A model generated the notes under the pieces. The model was not told the DNA's origin. It saw nothing but the letters and a program-made list of their open reading frames with translations, and did not search any database. A program made the translations under genes and the position numbers. Shown one piece after another: positions 8,499 to 17,468 of a stretch of DNA of 64,000 bases (within the stretch, counting starts at the first letter, position 1; the number at the start of each line of letters is the position of its first letter). This DNA is from CAVSRC01 sp963782045 (GTDB lineage: Bacteria > Pseudomonadota > Alphaproteobacteria > Rhizobiales > Kaistiaceae), in the NCBI GenBank assembly GCA_963782045.1, contig CAWAIR010000033.1, positions 124,001 to 188,000 of the forward strand. Reading direction: 5' to 3'.

Positions 8499-9350
8499 TC
8501 AGCCGAAGCGGCCGGTGATGTAGTCCTGCGTGCGCCGGTCGCCCGGCGCGGTGAACATCTTGTTGGTCTCGTCGTACTCCACCAGCTCGCCGAGATACAT
8601 GAAGGCGGTATAATCCGAAACGCGCGCCGCCTGCTGCATGTTATGGGTGACGATGGCGATGGTATACTCGTTCTTCAGCTCGTCGATCAGCTCCTCGATC
8701 TTGGCGGTCGAGATCGGATCGAGCGCCGAGGCGGGTTCGTCGAGCAGCACGACCTCGGGCTGGACGGCGACGGTGCGGGCGATGCACAGGCGCTGCTGCT
8801 GGCCGCCGGAGAGGCTGAGGCCGCTGGCCCTGAGCTTGTCCTTGACCTCGTCCCACAGCGCCGCCTTGGTGAGCGCCGCCTCGACGCGATCGCTGAGCTC
8901 GGCGCGCGACGGGCGCTCGTAGAGCTGGATGCCGAAGGCGATGTTGTCGAAGATGGTCATCGGGAACGGCGTCGGCTTCTGGAAGACCATGCCGACCTTG
9001 GAGCGCAAGAGGTTCACGTCCTGATGCGGGTCGAGGATGTTGTCGCCGTCGAGCATGACCTCTCCCTCGGCCCGCTGGTTCGGGTAGAGGTCGTACATGC
9101 GGTTGAGCACGCGCAGAAGGGTCGACTTGCCGCAACCCGACGGGCCGATGAAGGCGGTGACGTGGTTGGCGTAGAGCGGCAGGCTGATCGAGTTGAGCGC
9201 GAGCGAATCACCGTAATAGAAGCGCAGGTCGCGCACCGTCATCTTTTCGGTCTTCGGCCTGCCAACGAGATCGGGGTCCGGCGCGCGGACGCCGATGTCG
9301 AACTCGGGCGTGCCGTTCGACCCTTTGGCCTGAGTGCTGGTGTCGCTCAT
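8499..9350 (-). CDS. pstB: phosphate ABC transporter ATPase PstB
   Basis: ATPase of the high-affinity phosphate importer. Walker A GPSGCGKST, signature LSGGQQQR and Walker B VVLLDEPASALD are intact. 283 residues, about 25 more at the N-terminus than E. coli PstB. Its ATG overlaps the pstA stop (ATGA), indicating translational coupling. Confidence 0.98.
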   Translation of the reverse strand: MSDTSTQAKGSNGTPEFDIGVRAPDPDLVGRPKTEKMTVRDLRFYYGDSLALNSISLPLYANHVTAFIGPSGCGKSTLLRVLNRMYDLYPNQRAEGEVMLDGDNILDPHQDVNLLRSKVGMVFQKPTPFPMTIFDNIAFGIQLYERPSRAELSDRVEAALTKAALWDEVKDKLRASGLSLSGGQQQRLCIARTVAVQPEVVLLDEPASALDPISTAKIEELIDELKNEYTIAIVTHNMQQAARVSDYTAFMYLGELVEYDETNKMFTAPGDRRTQDYITGRFG

Positions 9351-10213
9351 GTCGACTTTCCCATGCTCGAGAGGGCGCGCGCGACGATATTGAGCGTCAG
9401 CACGGCAAAGGTAATGATCAAGGCGCCGGTCCAGGCGAGCTGCTGCCAGTCGTTGTAGGGCGACAGGGCAAACTGGAAGATGGTGACCGGCAGGCTGGCC
9501 ATCGGCGCGTTGATGTCGAGACTCCAGAACTGATTGTTGAGCGCGGTGAAGAGCAATGGCGCCGTCTCGCCGGTGATGCGCGCGATCGCCAGCAGGACGC
9601 CGGTGACGATACCGGCGCGGGCAGCGCGGTAGGAGACGTCGGCGATCAACTTCCAGCGCGGCGAGCCGAGGCCGGAGGCCGCCTCGCGCAGCGAATCCGG
9701 CACCAGCAGCAGCATGTCCTCGGTGGTGCGGATGACCACCGGCAGAACCAGGATGGCCAAGGCGATGCCGCCGGCCCAGGCCGAGAAATGGCCGACGCGC
9801 GCCACGGTGATCTCATAGACAAACAGGCCGATGACGATCGATGGGGCCGAGAGCAGGATGTCGTTGACGAAACGCACGACCGAGGTGAGACGCGAATAGC
9901 GGCCGTATTCGGCCATGTAGGTGCCGGCAAGAATGCCGATCGGGGTGCCGATGACGACGCCCATGACGGTGAGGATGAGGCTGCCGACGATGGCATTGGC
10001 GAGGCCGCCGGCACCGGCGACACCGCCGGACCCGCCCGGAGGCGGCGTGCTGGCGGTGAAGACCTCAAGGTTCAATCCGGCAAAGCCGTTCCACAGCAGG
10101 GTGGCCAGGATAATGACCAGCCACGCCGCCCCGAAGACGGTCGCGAAGACCGACAGGGTCATGGTGATGGTGCTGCGCCGGCGGCGGCGATTGTAGCGAG
10201 CGATGGACTTCAC
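9347..10213 (-). CDS. pstA: phosphate ABC transporter permease PstA
   Basis: Inner-membrane permease subunit with the binding-protein-dependent transport motif REAASGLGSPRWK and several hydrophobic spans. I chose the GTG at 10213, whose last bases overlap the pstC stop (GTGA). It gives a 288-residue protein starting VKSIARYNRRRRR, with a positively charged cytoplasmic N-terminus. The in-frame sequence further upstream is out-of-frame pstC. Confidence 0.95.
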   Translation of the reverse strand: MKSIARYNRRRRRSTITMTLSVFATVFGAAWLVIILATLLWNGFAGLNLEVFTASTPPPGGSGGVAGAGGLANAIVGSLILTVMGVVIGTPIGILAGTYMAEYGRYSRLTSVVRFVNDILLSAPSIVIGLFVYEITVARVGHFSAWAGGIALAILVLPVVIRTTEDMLLLVPDSLREAASGLGSPRWKLIADVSYRAARAGIVTGVLLAIARITGETAPLLFTALNNQFWSLDINAPMASLPVTIFQFALSPYNDWQQLAWTGALIITFAVLTLNIVARALSSMGKST

Positions 10214-11205
10214 GAGCCGAGGCTCCTCTCGATGCGCATCAACATGAGCCTCGCGGCGGCCAGGACGATGAAGGTGATGACAAACAGGATGAGCGCTATC
10301 GCGAACAGCGACGAGGTGTAGATGTCGCCGACAGCCTCGGTGAATTCGTTGGCGATCGAGGCCGATATGGTGGTGCCGGGCGCCAGGATCGACGCCGACA
10401 CGCGGTGGGCGTTGCCGATGACGAAGGTCACCGCCATGGTCTCGCCGAGCGCCCGGCCGAGGCCGAGCATGACGCCACCGATGACGCCGACCCGTGTGTA
10501 GGGCAGCACCACCTTGCGCACCACCTCCCAGGTGGTGCAGCCGACGCCGTAGGCGGCCTCCTTGAGCACCGGGGGCACGGTCAGGAAGACGTCGCGGGTA
10601 ATGGCGGTGATGAAAGGCAGCACCATGATCGCCAGGATCAGGCCGGCAGTGAAGATGCCGATGCCGTAGGGTGGGCCGGCGAAGAGCGCGCCGATCAGGG
10701 GCACGTTGCCGAGCGTGTCGATGAGGAACGGCTGCACGGTGGCTTGCAGGAACGGTGCGAAAACGAACAGGCCCCAGATGCCGTAGATGATCGAGGGGAT
10801 GCCGGCGAGCAGCTCGATGGCGATGCCGATCGGCCGGCGCAGGGAATAGGGACAGAGCTCGGTGAGGAAGATGGCGATGCCGAAGGAGACGGGGATGCCG
10901 ATCACCATGGCAATCAGGGAGGTGACGATCGTGCCATACATCGGCGCGACGGCGCCAAACTTCTCCGTCACCGGGTTCCATACTTGGGTGGTCAGGAAAC
11001 CCGGACCAAAGGCCCTGAACGCCGGCCACGAGCCAATGATCAGCGACAGGATGACGCCGCCAAGCAGCACCAGAACCAGGAGCGCAGCGGTGAAGGTTGC
11101 CGTCCGAAACGTGCTTTCGGCGAGCATGAAACGACGCGCGGCCTGACGCCGACTTTGTTCAAAACCACTGGCTGCGTTCGTGCCGCTCAAGGCTACCTCG
11201 GTCAT
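10210..11205 (-). CDS. pstC: phosphate ABC transporter permease PstC
   Basis: Second permease of the Pst importer, with the EAA-type loop KEAAYGVGCTTWEVVRKV and about six membrane spans. The ATG at 11205 (MTEVALSG) has a GGAG six bases upstream and is preferred over the ATG at 11226. It is separated from pstS by 140 bases that hold a strong hairpin, so its expression may be lower than that of pstS. Confidence 0.95.
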   Translation of the reverse strand: MTEVALSGTNAASGFEQSRRQAARRFMLAESTFRTATFTAALLVLVLLGGVILSLIIGSWPAFRAFGPGFLTTQVWNPVTEKFGAVAPMYGTIVTSLIAMVIGIPVSFGIAIFLTELCPYSLRRPIGIAIELLAGIPSIIYGIWGLFVFAPFLQATVQPFLIDTLGNVPLIGALFAGPPYGIGIFTAGLILAIMVLPFITAITRDVFLTVPPVLKEAAYGVGCTTWEVVRKVVLPYTRVGVIGGVMLGLGRALGETMAVTFVIGNAHRVSASILAPGTTISASIANEFTEAVGDIYTSSLFAIALILFVITFIVLAAARLMLMRIERSLGS

Positions 11206-11297
11206 TCGATTCTCCGGCACGTTCATAGTATGTGCACAGCAAGAGGCAAATAAGGGCCGGACAAAAAGTCCTTGATCGGGACGCACCCAGGGACGAA

Positions 11298-11324
11298 GCG
11301 CGCCCACCACGAAGGTGGGCGCGC
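11298..11324 (-). promoter_or_regulatory. perfect 11-bp stem-loop between pstS and pstC
   Basis: GCGCGCCCACC and its exact complement flank a 5-base loop, with no T-run after it. Such hairpins after the first gene of a transporter operon usually stabilise the upstream message or attenuate read-through. That would give excess binding protein relative to permease, which is inferred from position. Confidence 0.65.
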
Positions 11325-11347
11325 ACCGCAGGGCCTGCTGTGCAGGA

Positions 11348-12397
11348 TTACATCGCGGCGTAGACAGGCTTGCCGTCGGCGCCGACAATTTCCTTGGCCC
11401 ACATCGCTTCGACATCCTTCGAGACGCTCTCGGGCATCGGGATGTAGATGAGTTCCTTGGCCATGTCGTCGCCCTTGGCATAGGCCCAGGCGAAGAACTT
11501 CAAAGCCTCGGCGGAAGCGGCATCATCACCCGGCTTCTTGTACATGAGGATGAAGGTGGCGGCGGTCATCGGCCAGGTGCCCGCACCGGGCTGGTTGGCG
11601 AGGATGACGCCGTAGCCGGGCTTGCTGTTCCAATCGGCGTTGGCGGCCGCGGCGGCGAAGGCGTCGGCGGTCGGCTCAACCTGCTTGCCGTCCTTGTTGA
11701 CCATGCCGGTGTAGGTCATCTTGTTCTGCATGGCATAGGCGTACTCGACGTAGCCGATCGAGCCCTTGGTGTTCTGGACGTTGTTGGCAACGCCTTCGTT
11801 GCCCTTGGCGCCGATGCCGACCGGCCACTCGACCGAGGTGTTGACGCCGATGTTCGACTTCCAGTCGGCGCTGACGTCGGCCAGATAGTAGGCGAAGTTG
11901 AAGGTGGTGCCCGATCCGTCCGAACGATGGACGACGGCGATGGCCGACGAGGGAAGCTTGGCATTCGGATTGAGCTTGGCGAGCGCCGGATCATCCCACT
12001 TGGTGATCTTGCCCATGAAGATATCGGCGAGCGTCGGGCCGTCGATGTAGAGCTCACCCGGCTTGATGCCTTCGAGGTTGACCACCGGCACGATGCCGCC
12101 CATGACCATCGGCCACTGGGCCAAGCCGTCCTTGTCGAGCTGTTCGCCACTGAGCGGCGCATCGGAGGCGCCGAAGGTCACGGTCTTGTTTTCGATCTGC
12201 TTGATGCCGCCGCCGGAACCAATCGACTGGTAGTTCAGGCCCACGCCGGTCTCAGCCTTATAGGCGTCGGCCCACTTGGAGTAGATCGGATTGGGGAACG
12301 TAGCGCCCGCACCGGTGATGTCGGCGGCGCTGGCAACGGAAACGGAAAACGCCGCGGCGGCAAGGCCGGCCGCGATGGCGAGGTTGAAGTGTTTCAC
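11348..12397 (-). CDS. pstS: periplasmic phosphate-binding protein PstS
   Basis: High-affinity phosphate receptor. The signal peptide VKHFNLAIAAGLAAAAF...ASA precedes the family start ADITGAGATFPNPIYSKW, and the phosphate-contact region RSDGSGTTFNF is present. I chose the GTG at 12397, which follows a GGGAGAGG ribosome site and begins the signal peptide; upstream in-frame Met residues lie before that site. About 349 residues. A Pho box lies about 100 bases upstream. Confidence 0.96.
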   Translation of the reverse strand: MKHFNLAIAAGLAAAAFSVSVASAADITGAGATFPNPIYSKWADAYKAETGVGLNYQSIGSGGGIKQIENKTVTFGASDAPLSGEQLDKDGLAQWPMVMGGIVPVVNLEGIKPGELYIDGPTLADIFMGKITKWDDPALAKLNPNAKLPSSAIAVVHRSDGSGTTFNFAYYLADVSADWKSNIGVNTSVEWPVGIGAKGNEGVANNVQNTKGSIGYVEYAYAMQNKMTYTGMVNKDGKQVEPTADAFAAAAANADWNSKPGYGVILANQPGAGTWPMTAATFILMYKKPGDDAASAEALKFFAWAYAKGDDMAKELIYIPMPESVSKDVEAMWAKEIVGADGKPVYAAM

Positions 12398-12499
12398 CTG
12401 GCCTCTCCCTGTTGGAGGTTTGGGGGACATGCGCAAACACGGAAAGCCCTGACGGCCGTCCATGTGCGGCGGACCCTAGTCAGTCCCGACGAATGTCCT

Positions 12500-12528
12500 A
12501 TGACGCTTGTGTAACGGTTTTACGACAG
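12500..12528 (-). promoter_or_regulatory. Pho box (three direct repeats) for pstS
   Basis: Reading the minus strand, CTGTCGT, CCGTTAC and GCGTCAT occur at exact 11-base intervals with A/T-rich spacers, the arrangement bound by phosphorylated PhoB. It lies between the phoR stop and pstS, so pstSCAB-phoU-phoB can be induced independently of phoR. Confidence 0.8.
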
Positions 12529-12546
12529 GCTATGTAATTGTTTTTC

Positions 12547-13860
12547 TTATTCTTTTTCGCTGTCGCCGACATGTTCGCGAAAGACGGTCGGGGGGAACGT
12601 GACGGTGAACGCGGCGCCCTCGCCGAGGCGGCTTTCGATGGTTATGCGGGCGCGATGGCGGGCCAGGATGTGCTTGACAATCGCCAGCCCGAGGCCGGTG
12701 CCGCGATGGCGCCGGCTGTCCTCGACATCGACGCGGTAGAAGCGCTCGGTCAGCCGCGGGACGTGCTCCTCGGGAATGCCGGGGCCAAAATCGCGCACGG
12801 TGACGCTGGGGCCCTGGCCGTTCTCCGCCGGCGTCAGGATGACGACCACGCGCTCGCCCGACTGGCCGTATTTGCAGGCGTTCTCGATCAGGTTCTCGAA
12901 GACCTGGATGAGCTCGTCGCGGTCGGCGGTGAGTTCCACCTCGGCGTCCGGCAGAACCGTCTCGACGACGACGCCGAGCTCGCCCGCCAGCGGCTGCAGG
13001 GCATCGCTGACATGGCGGACCACCGAGGTGAGATCGACGTGGTTGACCGGACGGACATGCGCCTTCATCTCGATGCGGCTGAGCGACATCAGATCTTCGA
13101 CAAGCCGGCTCATGCGGGTCGCCTGCTCGTGCATGATCTGGAGGAAGCGGTCGCGGGCGGCCGGATCCTCGCGGGCGGGCCCCTGCAGGGTTTCGATGAA
13201 GCCGGTGAGCGAGGCCAGCGGCGTGCGCAGCTCGTGGCTGGCGTTGGCGACGAAATCGACGCGGATGCGGTCGGTGCGGCGGCGTTCGCTGAGGTCTTCG
13301 AGGACAAGCACGACGAACTCGCTGCTCGGCTGGCGCGGCGCGGTCAGATCGGCGAACCAGGCAGCGAACCAGCGTTCGGTCGGAATGCGCTCGGCGAACT
13401 CGACCCGTTCCGGTGCCCCGCCCTGCGCCACCCGGTGGAAGGCGGCAACCAGATCCGGGTTGCGCAGGCGGAAGGTCAGCGACTGGCCGGCGCGGATGCC
13501 GAAAGCCTCGATGGCCCGCTGGTTGGCGTAACGGACGATGCCGCGCCGGTCGAGAATGAAGCACGGATCGGGCAGCGCGTTGGCGAAGGTCTGAACGCCC
13601 CCTTCCGAGGCAATGGGCATGGCCGGGTTCACCGCGACCTGGCGGCGCTGCGCAGCGCGGGCGCGCGGCAGCACGGCAACCAGCGCCAGCAGCGCTAGGA
13701 AGATCAGCCCGGCGGGAAGCGGTGCAACGATCTGGGCGAGGACGAGGACGAGTAACAGGATGCCGACGGCGGCAATGAGCCAGCGGCTTTCGGACAGCCT
13801 GCCGGCCAGCCCGGCCAGGAGGAGATCCGACGCCCTGCCCTGCGGATTGGCGGCAACCAT
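12547..13860 (-). CDS. phoR: phosphate regulon sensor histidine kinase PhoR
   Basis: Membrane histidine kinase of 437 residues. Two hydrophobic spans (about residues 27-44 and 48-66) with almost no periplasmic loop are followed by a PAS domain (about 88-195). The phospho-acceptor motif is ANASHELRTPL (His209), and the ATPase domain has N (ENLIENACKYG), DFGPGIP and GTGLGLAI boxes. The lack of an extracytoplasmic sensor domain is normal for PhoR, which senses phosphate through PstB and PhoU. It is the promoter-distal regulator placed before pstS. Confidence 0.95.
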   Translation of the reverse strand: MVAANPQGRASDLLLAGLAGRLSESRWLIAAVGILLLVLVLAQIVAPLPAGLIFLALLALVAVLPRARAAQRRQVAVNPAMPIASEGGVQTFANALPDPCFILDRRGIVRYANQRAIEAFGIRAGQSLTFRLRNPDLVAAFHRVAQGGAPERVEFAERIPTERWFAAWFADLTAPRQPSSEFVVLVLEDLSERRRTDRIRVDFVANASHELRTPLASLTGFIETLQGPAREDPAARDRFLQIMHEQATRMSRLVEDLMSLSRIEMKAHVRPVNHVDLTSVVRHVSDALQPLAGELGVVVETVLPDAEVELTADRDELIQVFENLIENACKYGQSGERVVVILTPAENGQGPSVTVRDFGPGIPEEHVPRLTERFYRVDVEDSRRHRGTGLGLAIVKHILARHRARITIESRLGEGAAFTVTFPPTVFREHVGDSEKE

Positions 13861-14007
13861 CCCGACGATCCCATTTTGCGGGCCGGCGGCGCGCCGCCCG
13901 CGCTAACCTCAAGCGAATCGCGGCCGTGGCATCCGGCCGACAGGCAGCGATATAAGGTCTAGAGGGGCACAGCGGCAAGCCGCGACAAATATCGGGATCA
14001 GTTAGGC

Positions 14008-14958
14008 ATGGCCAAGAACCACAAAGCCGGCAAAGCAAAGGGCGGGAAAGACGGAAGAGGCAAGAAGAACGGCGATATTCCGTCGGTGATCGTGCCGGAC
14101 ATGAACGCGAAAGTTCTGAAGACGCCGCACGGCCGTTTCGACCTGGAGGATCGCAAGCTGCCCGACTGGGTCGAGGAGCGGGCGCTCTCCTCGGGCGGCT
14201 ACCCTTATGACGACACAATCAAGGACAAACATTACGAGGAAGAGCTCACCCTCCTTCAGATCGAGTTGGTCAAACTGCAACGATACGTTAACGAATCCGG
14301 CGCCCGCCTGGTGGCGCTCTTCGAGGGGCGGGACGCCGCGGGCAAGGGCGGCTGCATCTTCACGATGCGCCAGTACATGAACCCGCGCAGCGCCCGCGAC
14401 GTGGCCCTCACCAAGCCCACCGAGAAAGAAGTCGGTCAATGGTACTTTCAGCGGTATACCGAGCACTTGCCGACGGCTGGCGAAGTGGTGCTGTTCGACC
14501 GGTCCTGGTACAACCGCGCGGGCGTCGAAAAGGTGATGGGATTCTCCACTGCCGCAGAGACGGCGGAGTTCCTGAAGCAGGCGCCGGCCTATGAGAAGAT
14601 GCTGATCAACGGGGGCATTGTACTGTTCAAGTTCTGGCTCAATATTGGCCAGGAGATGCAGCTCAAGCGTTTCCACGAACGGCGCCACAACCCACTCAAG
14701 ATCTGGAAGCTGTCGCCGGTGGACTACGCCGCGCTGGAGAAGTGGACCGACTACAGCAAGGCACGCGACGTGATGCTGGCGGCAACCCACAGCAAGACGA
14801 CGCCGTGGACGGTGGTGCGCGCCAACGACAAGAAGCGGGCGCGGCTCAACGTGATCCGCCATGTGCTGGCCGCCTTTGCCTATCCCGGTCGGGACGACGC
14901 ATGCGTGGGCAAGACCGATCCGCTGATCCTGGGCGGCCCCGAACTGATCACCGACTGA
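14008..14958 (+). CDS. ppk2: polyphosphate kinase 2
   Basis: PPK2-family enzyme that transfers phosphate between polyphosphate and nucleotides. Walker A EGRDAAGKGG is at residues 106-115 and the Walker B/lid motif FDRSWYNRAGVE begins near residue 163. A single domain of 316 residues points to class I, the type that mainly phosphorylates nucleoside diphosphates, although class is inferred. The Lys/Gly-rich first 22 residues are a flexible tail. Its place next to the pho/pst operon, divergent from phoR, fits storage or reuse of phosphate. Confidence 0.92.
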   Translation: MAKNHKAGKAKGGKDGRGKKNGDIPSVIVPDMNAKVLKTPHGRFDLEDRKLPDWVEERALSSGGYPYDDTIKDKHYEEELTLLQIELVKLQRYVNESGARLVALFEGRDAAGKGGCIFTMRQYMNPRSARDVALTKPTEKEVGQWYFQRYTEHLPTAGEVVLFDRSWYNRAGVEKVMGFSTAAETAEFLKQAPAYEKMLINGGIVLFKFWLNIGQEMQLKRFHERRHNPLKIWKLSPVDYAALEKWTDYSKARDVMLAATHSKTTPWTVVRANDKKRARLNVIRHVLAAFAYPGRDDACVGKTDPLILGGPELITD

Positions 14959-14971
14959 GCGCCAGGGCGTA

Positions 14972-16405
14972 ATGAGCGACTTCTACTCCATCCTCAGAAA
15001 GTCGATCCTCGATCGCGGCATCGCCGATAGCGGCGAGCGCGATGCGATCTACGCCCAGGCGCGGCGCGCCATGATCCGGCGGCTGTGGTCGTTCGATCCG
15101 CCGCTCGACGAGGAGGAGATCGAGCGCCGCATCGCGGCCTTCGACGTGGCGGTGAGCGATATCGAGGCGGACGTCGTGGCCGCCTTCGGCGACGACGATG
15201 CGGCGGAGACGGAGGACGACCGCGCCGAACCGCCGCCGGATGCCTATGCCGACGAGGCGGAGAGCGAGCCGGAATACTACGAAACGGAGGAGTACGAGGA
15301 GGACGCGCGCGAGGCGGCGTATCGCGAGGCGGACGACTATTCGGTCGCCAATGCGCGGCGGCTGCCGGTGCTGGCCGACCCGGCGGCGACCTATTCCCGG
15401 CAGGTGCGCCAAGCGGGCCTGACGCGCTATCACGAAGACGCGCGGCGCGTCGATCTCGAGCCGGACGACCCGCCCTACGACAGCGATTACGCCCTGGAGG
15501 AGGCGGAGCCGGCCGAACCCGCGGCGCGCCCGCGCAGCCGCGCTCTCGCCCGCCGCGAACCGCCAGCGGATCCCTATGAGGACGAGCCGGGCTATCGCGA
15601 CGAGCCGCCGCCCCCGCCGCGGCGGCAGCGGCCGCACCAGGACCGCTGGTCGCTGGACGGCCCACGCGAGACACGGAACCCGCCGCAACGCAGGCCCGCA
15701 CAGGCGCCCGCGCAGCACCGTCGGGTCGGACCGGACGACGATCTGCCGCGGCGTCGCCAGCGGCAACGGCCGCGGCAGCCGCTCAGCGAGCGCGACAAGA
15801 TCTTCATGCTGCTCGGCGTCATCGGGGTGTGCGTGCTGGTGCTCGGCGGCATCGGCGTCTATGCGCTGGTGCCGCGCGACGGCGGCGTGACGGTCAACAT
15901 CGACGCACAGCACGAGGTGAGCGACGCGGCGACGGCGGTGCGGCTGGCGGCGCAGGCGATGCCGGTCGACCAGACCTTCATGCTGTTCGACGGGCGCGAC
16001 CCGACCGTCTTCGAGACCTCGCCGGACAATCCGATCCGCTTCGACGCGGCGGCAGGAACGGTGCGCATCTCCTCATCCACCGGTTCGGCGGGGGTGCGGG
16101 CGCTGATCGGTCCCGGCCTGGCGACGCGGCTCGCCGGACACAACGTGCGCGTGACCATCGTGGCGCGCTCCGCCAAGGACGCCGGCGCGGCGAGCATGCG
16201 CTTCGCCTATCAGAGCGGGGTAGCCATCAGCCACTGGCAGACCGCCAATCTCGGCCCGAGCTATCAGGCGGTGGCACTGACCTGGCGGGTTCCCTCGATG
16301 CAGACCGACAGCAATGGCGACGTGCTGCTGATCCAGCCGGGCGTGCCCGGGGACGGCACCGGCGCCGAGGTCAAGTCGATCAAGATCGACCTTCTGGCTT
16401 CGTAG
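14972..16405 (+). CDS. single-pass membrane protein with acidic/Arg-rich linker, unknown function
   Basis: 477 residues, 13 bases after ppk2. A small helical domain (residues 1-70, with RRAMIRRLWSFDPPLDEEE) is followed by a long Asp/Glu/Arg/Pro-rich low-complexity region to about 270. One membrane span follows (277-300), then a C-terminal domain of about 175 residues that would lie in the periplasm. That domain ends in a beta-rich segment (AVALTWRVPSM...GAEVKSIKIDLLAS). I recognise no family function. It resembles uncharacterised Rhizobiales proteins of this architecture. Possible co-expression with ppk2 is inferred only from spacing. Confidence 0.7.
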   Translation: MSDFYSILRKSILDRGIADSGERDAIYAQARRAMIRRLWSFDPPLDEEEIERRIAAFDVAVSDIEADVVAAFGDDDAAETEDDRAEPPPDAYADEAESEPEYYETEEYEEDAREAAYREADDYSVANARRLPVLADPAATYSRQVRQAGLTRYHEDARRVDLEPDDPPYDSDYALEEAEPAEPAARPRSRALARREPPADPYEDEPGYRDEPPPPPRRQRPHQDRWSLDGPRETRNPPQRRPAQAPAQHRRVGPDDDLPRRRQRQRPRQPLSERDKIFMLLGVIGVCVLVLGGIGVYALVPRDGGVTVNIDAQHEVSDAATAVRLAAQAMPVDQTFMLFDGRDPTVFETSPDNPIRFDAAAGTVRISSSTGSAGVRALIGPGLATRLAGHNVRVTIVARSAKDAGAASMRFAYQSGVAISHWQTANLGPSYQAVALTWRVPSMQTDSNGDVLLIQPGVPGDGTGAEVKSIKIDLLAS

Positions 16406-16475
16406 GGCCGAACGCCGCCGCCGGCGGGCCTCAAGGGCAATTGCCGAGAGACGCGACTGCCCTTAACCTGACGGC

Positions 16476-17468
16476 ATGGTCGCCAGGAAGACGGTCCTCC
16501 TCGTCGCTGACGAGCGGCAATTCCCGCCCGCTGCTTTCCTGGCAGCGAGGCTGTCGGCGCTCAACCCGGACCCCGCCGAAATCGAAATCGCCCTGGCCTC
16601 CAACGCGCCGGTCGATCTCGGCAAGGCGCGCGCCATGGGCCTGCCGTGCCGGCTGATCGACGCCAGCCATCTGCTGGCGGACGAAAAACTCCCGCACATG
16701 GGATACCTGACGCGGGCGACCTACTACGCGCTGTTCGCGCCGACCGTGGTCGGCGGCCGCAGCGAGCGGATCCTCTATCTCGACATCGACATCTATCCCG
16801 CCTCGGCCAAGCTCTTCCGGCTCTTCGACCTCGACATGCAGCGCTTTGCGGTTGGCGCCGTGCGCGATCTTCAGGTTCCCTTCCGTCCCAACGCCAGCAA
16901 CGCGGCGGAGCTTGTCGAGACACTGAAGGTCCCTCCCGGGAACCTGCTCGGCGCCAAGTACCTGAATTCGGGCGTGCTGCTGATCGACGTTGCCGCCTAT
17001 CGCCGAGAGCGGATCGAGAAGCAGGCGCTCCGCCTCTACCGCGACGGCAAGCCGAAGCGCTACATCGATCAGACGACGCTGAACATGATCCTCAAGGGCA
17101 ACTGGCTGGAGATTTCTCCCGCCTTCAACATGGTCATGCGTCAATACCTCGAACAGCCGCGCCGGGCCTTCACGCCCGAGATCATGCACTTCACCGGGCC
17201 GCTCAAGCCGTGGCACTCGGTGTGCACCGAGGCGAGCGCGGTCCATGCCGAGATGAGAGAATTCCTGGCCAAGAGCCCGTGGCCGGCCTACCTGCAGCAG
17301 GTGAACACGGCGCTCTACAAGGACGGGGCGTTCGAACGCCCGGCGGAGCCGCCATCGTCCGGCGCTCCCCTGGAGGCGCTTATCCGGCACCTGGCGACGA
17401 CACGCTTCGCCGACGTCGAACAGGGGCTGACGCCCAAGCCCACCATCGAAGCGCCGGCGACGTCCTAA
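16476..17468 (+). CDS. glycosyltransferase family 8 protein
   Basis: 330 residues with a GT8 fold. YLDIDIYP carries the DxD metal and nucleotide-sugar motif, KYLNSGVLLIDV is the conserved acceptor-side strand, DQTTLNMILKG follows, and HFTGPLKPWH provides the C-terminal His metal ligand. It probably adds glucose or galactose to a cell-surface glycan, but the target is unknown. Its stop overlaps the end of the convergent cysNC gene by four bases. Confidence 0.87.
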   Translation: MVARKTVLLVADERQFPPAAFLAARLSALNPDPAEIEIALASNAPVDLGKARAMGLPCRLIDASHLLADEKLPHMGYLTRATYYALFAPTVVGGRSERILYLDIDIYPASAKLFRLFDLDMQRFAVGAVRDLQVPFRPNASNAAELVETLKVPPGNLLGAKYLNSGVLLIDVAAYRRERIEKQALRLYRDGKPKRYIDQTTLNMILKGNWLEISPAFNMVMRQYLEQPRRAFTPEIMHFTGPLKPWHSVCTEASAVHAEMREFLAKSPWPAYLQQVNTALYKDGAFERPAEPPSSGAPLEALIRHLATTRFADVEQGLTPKPTIEAPATS

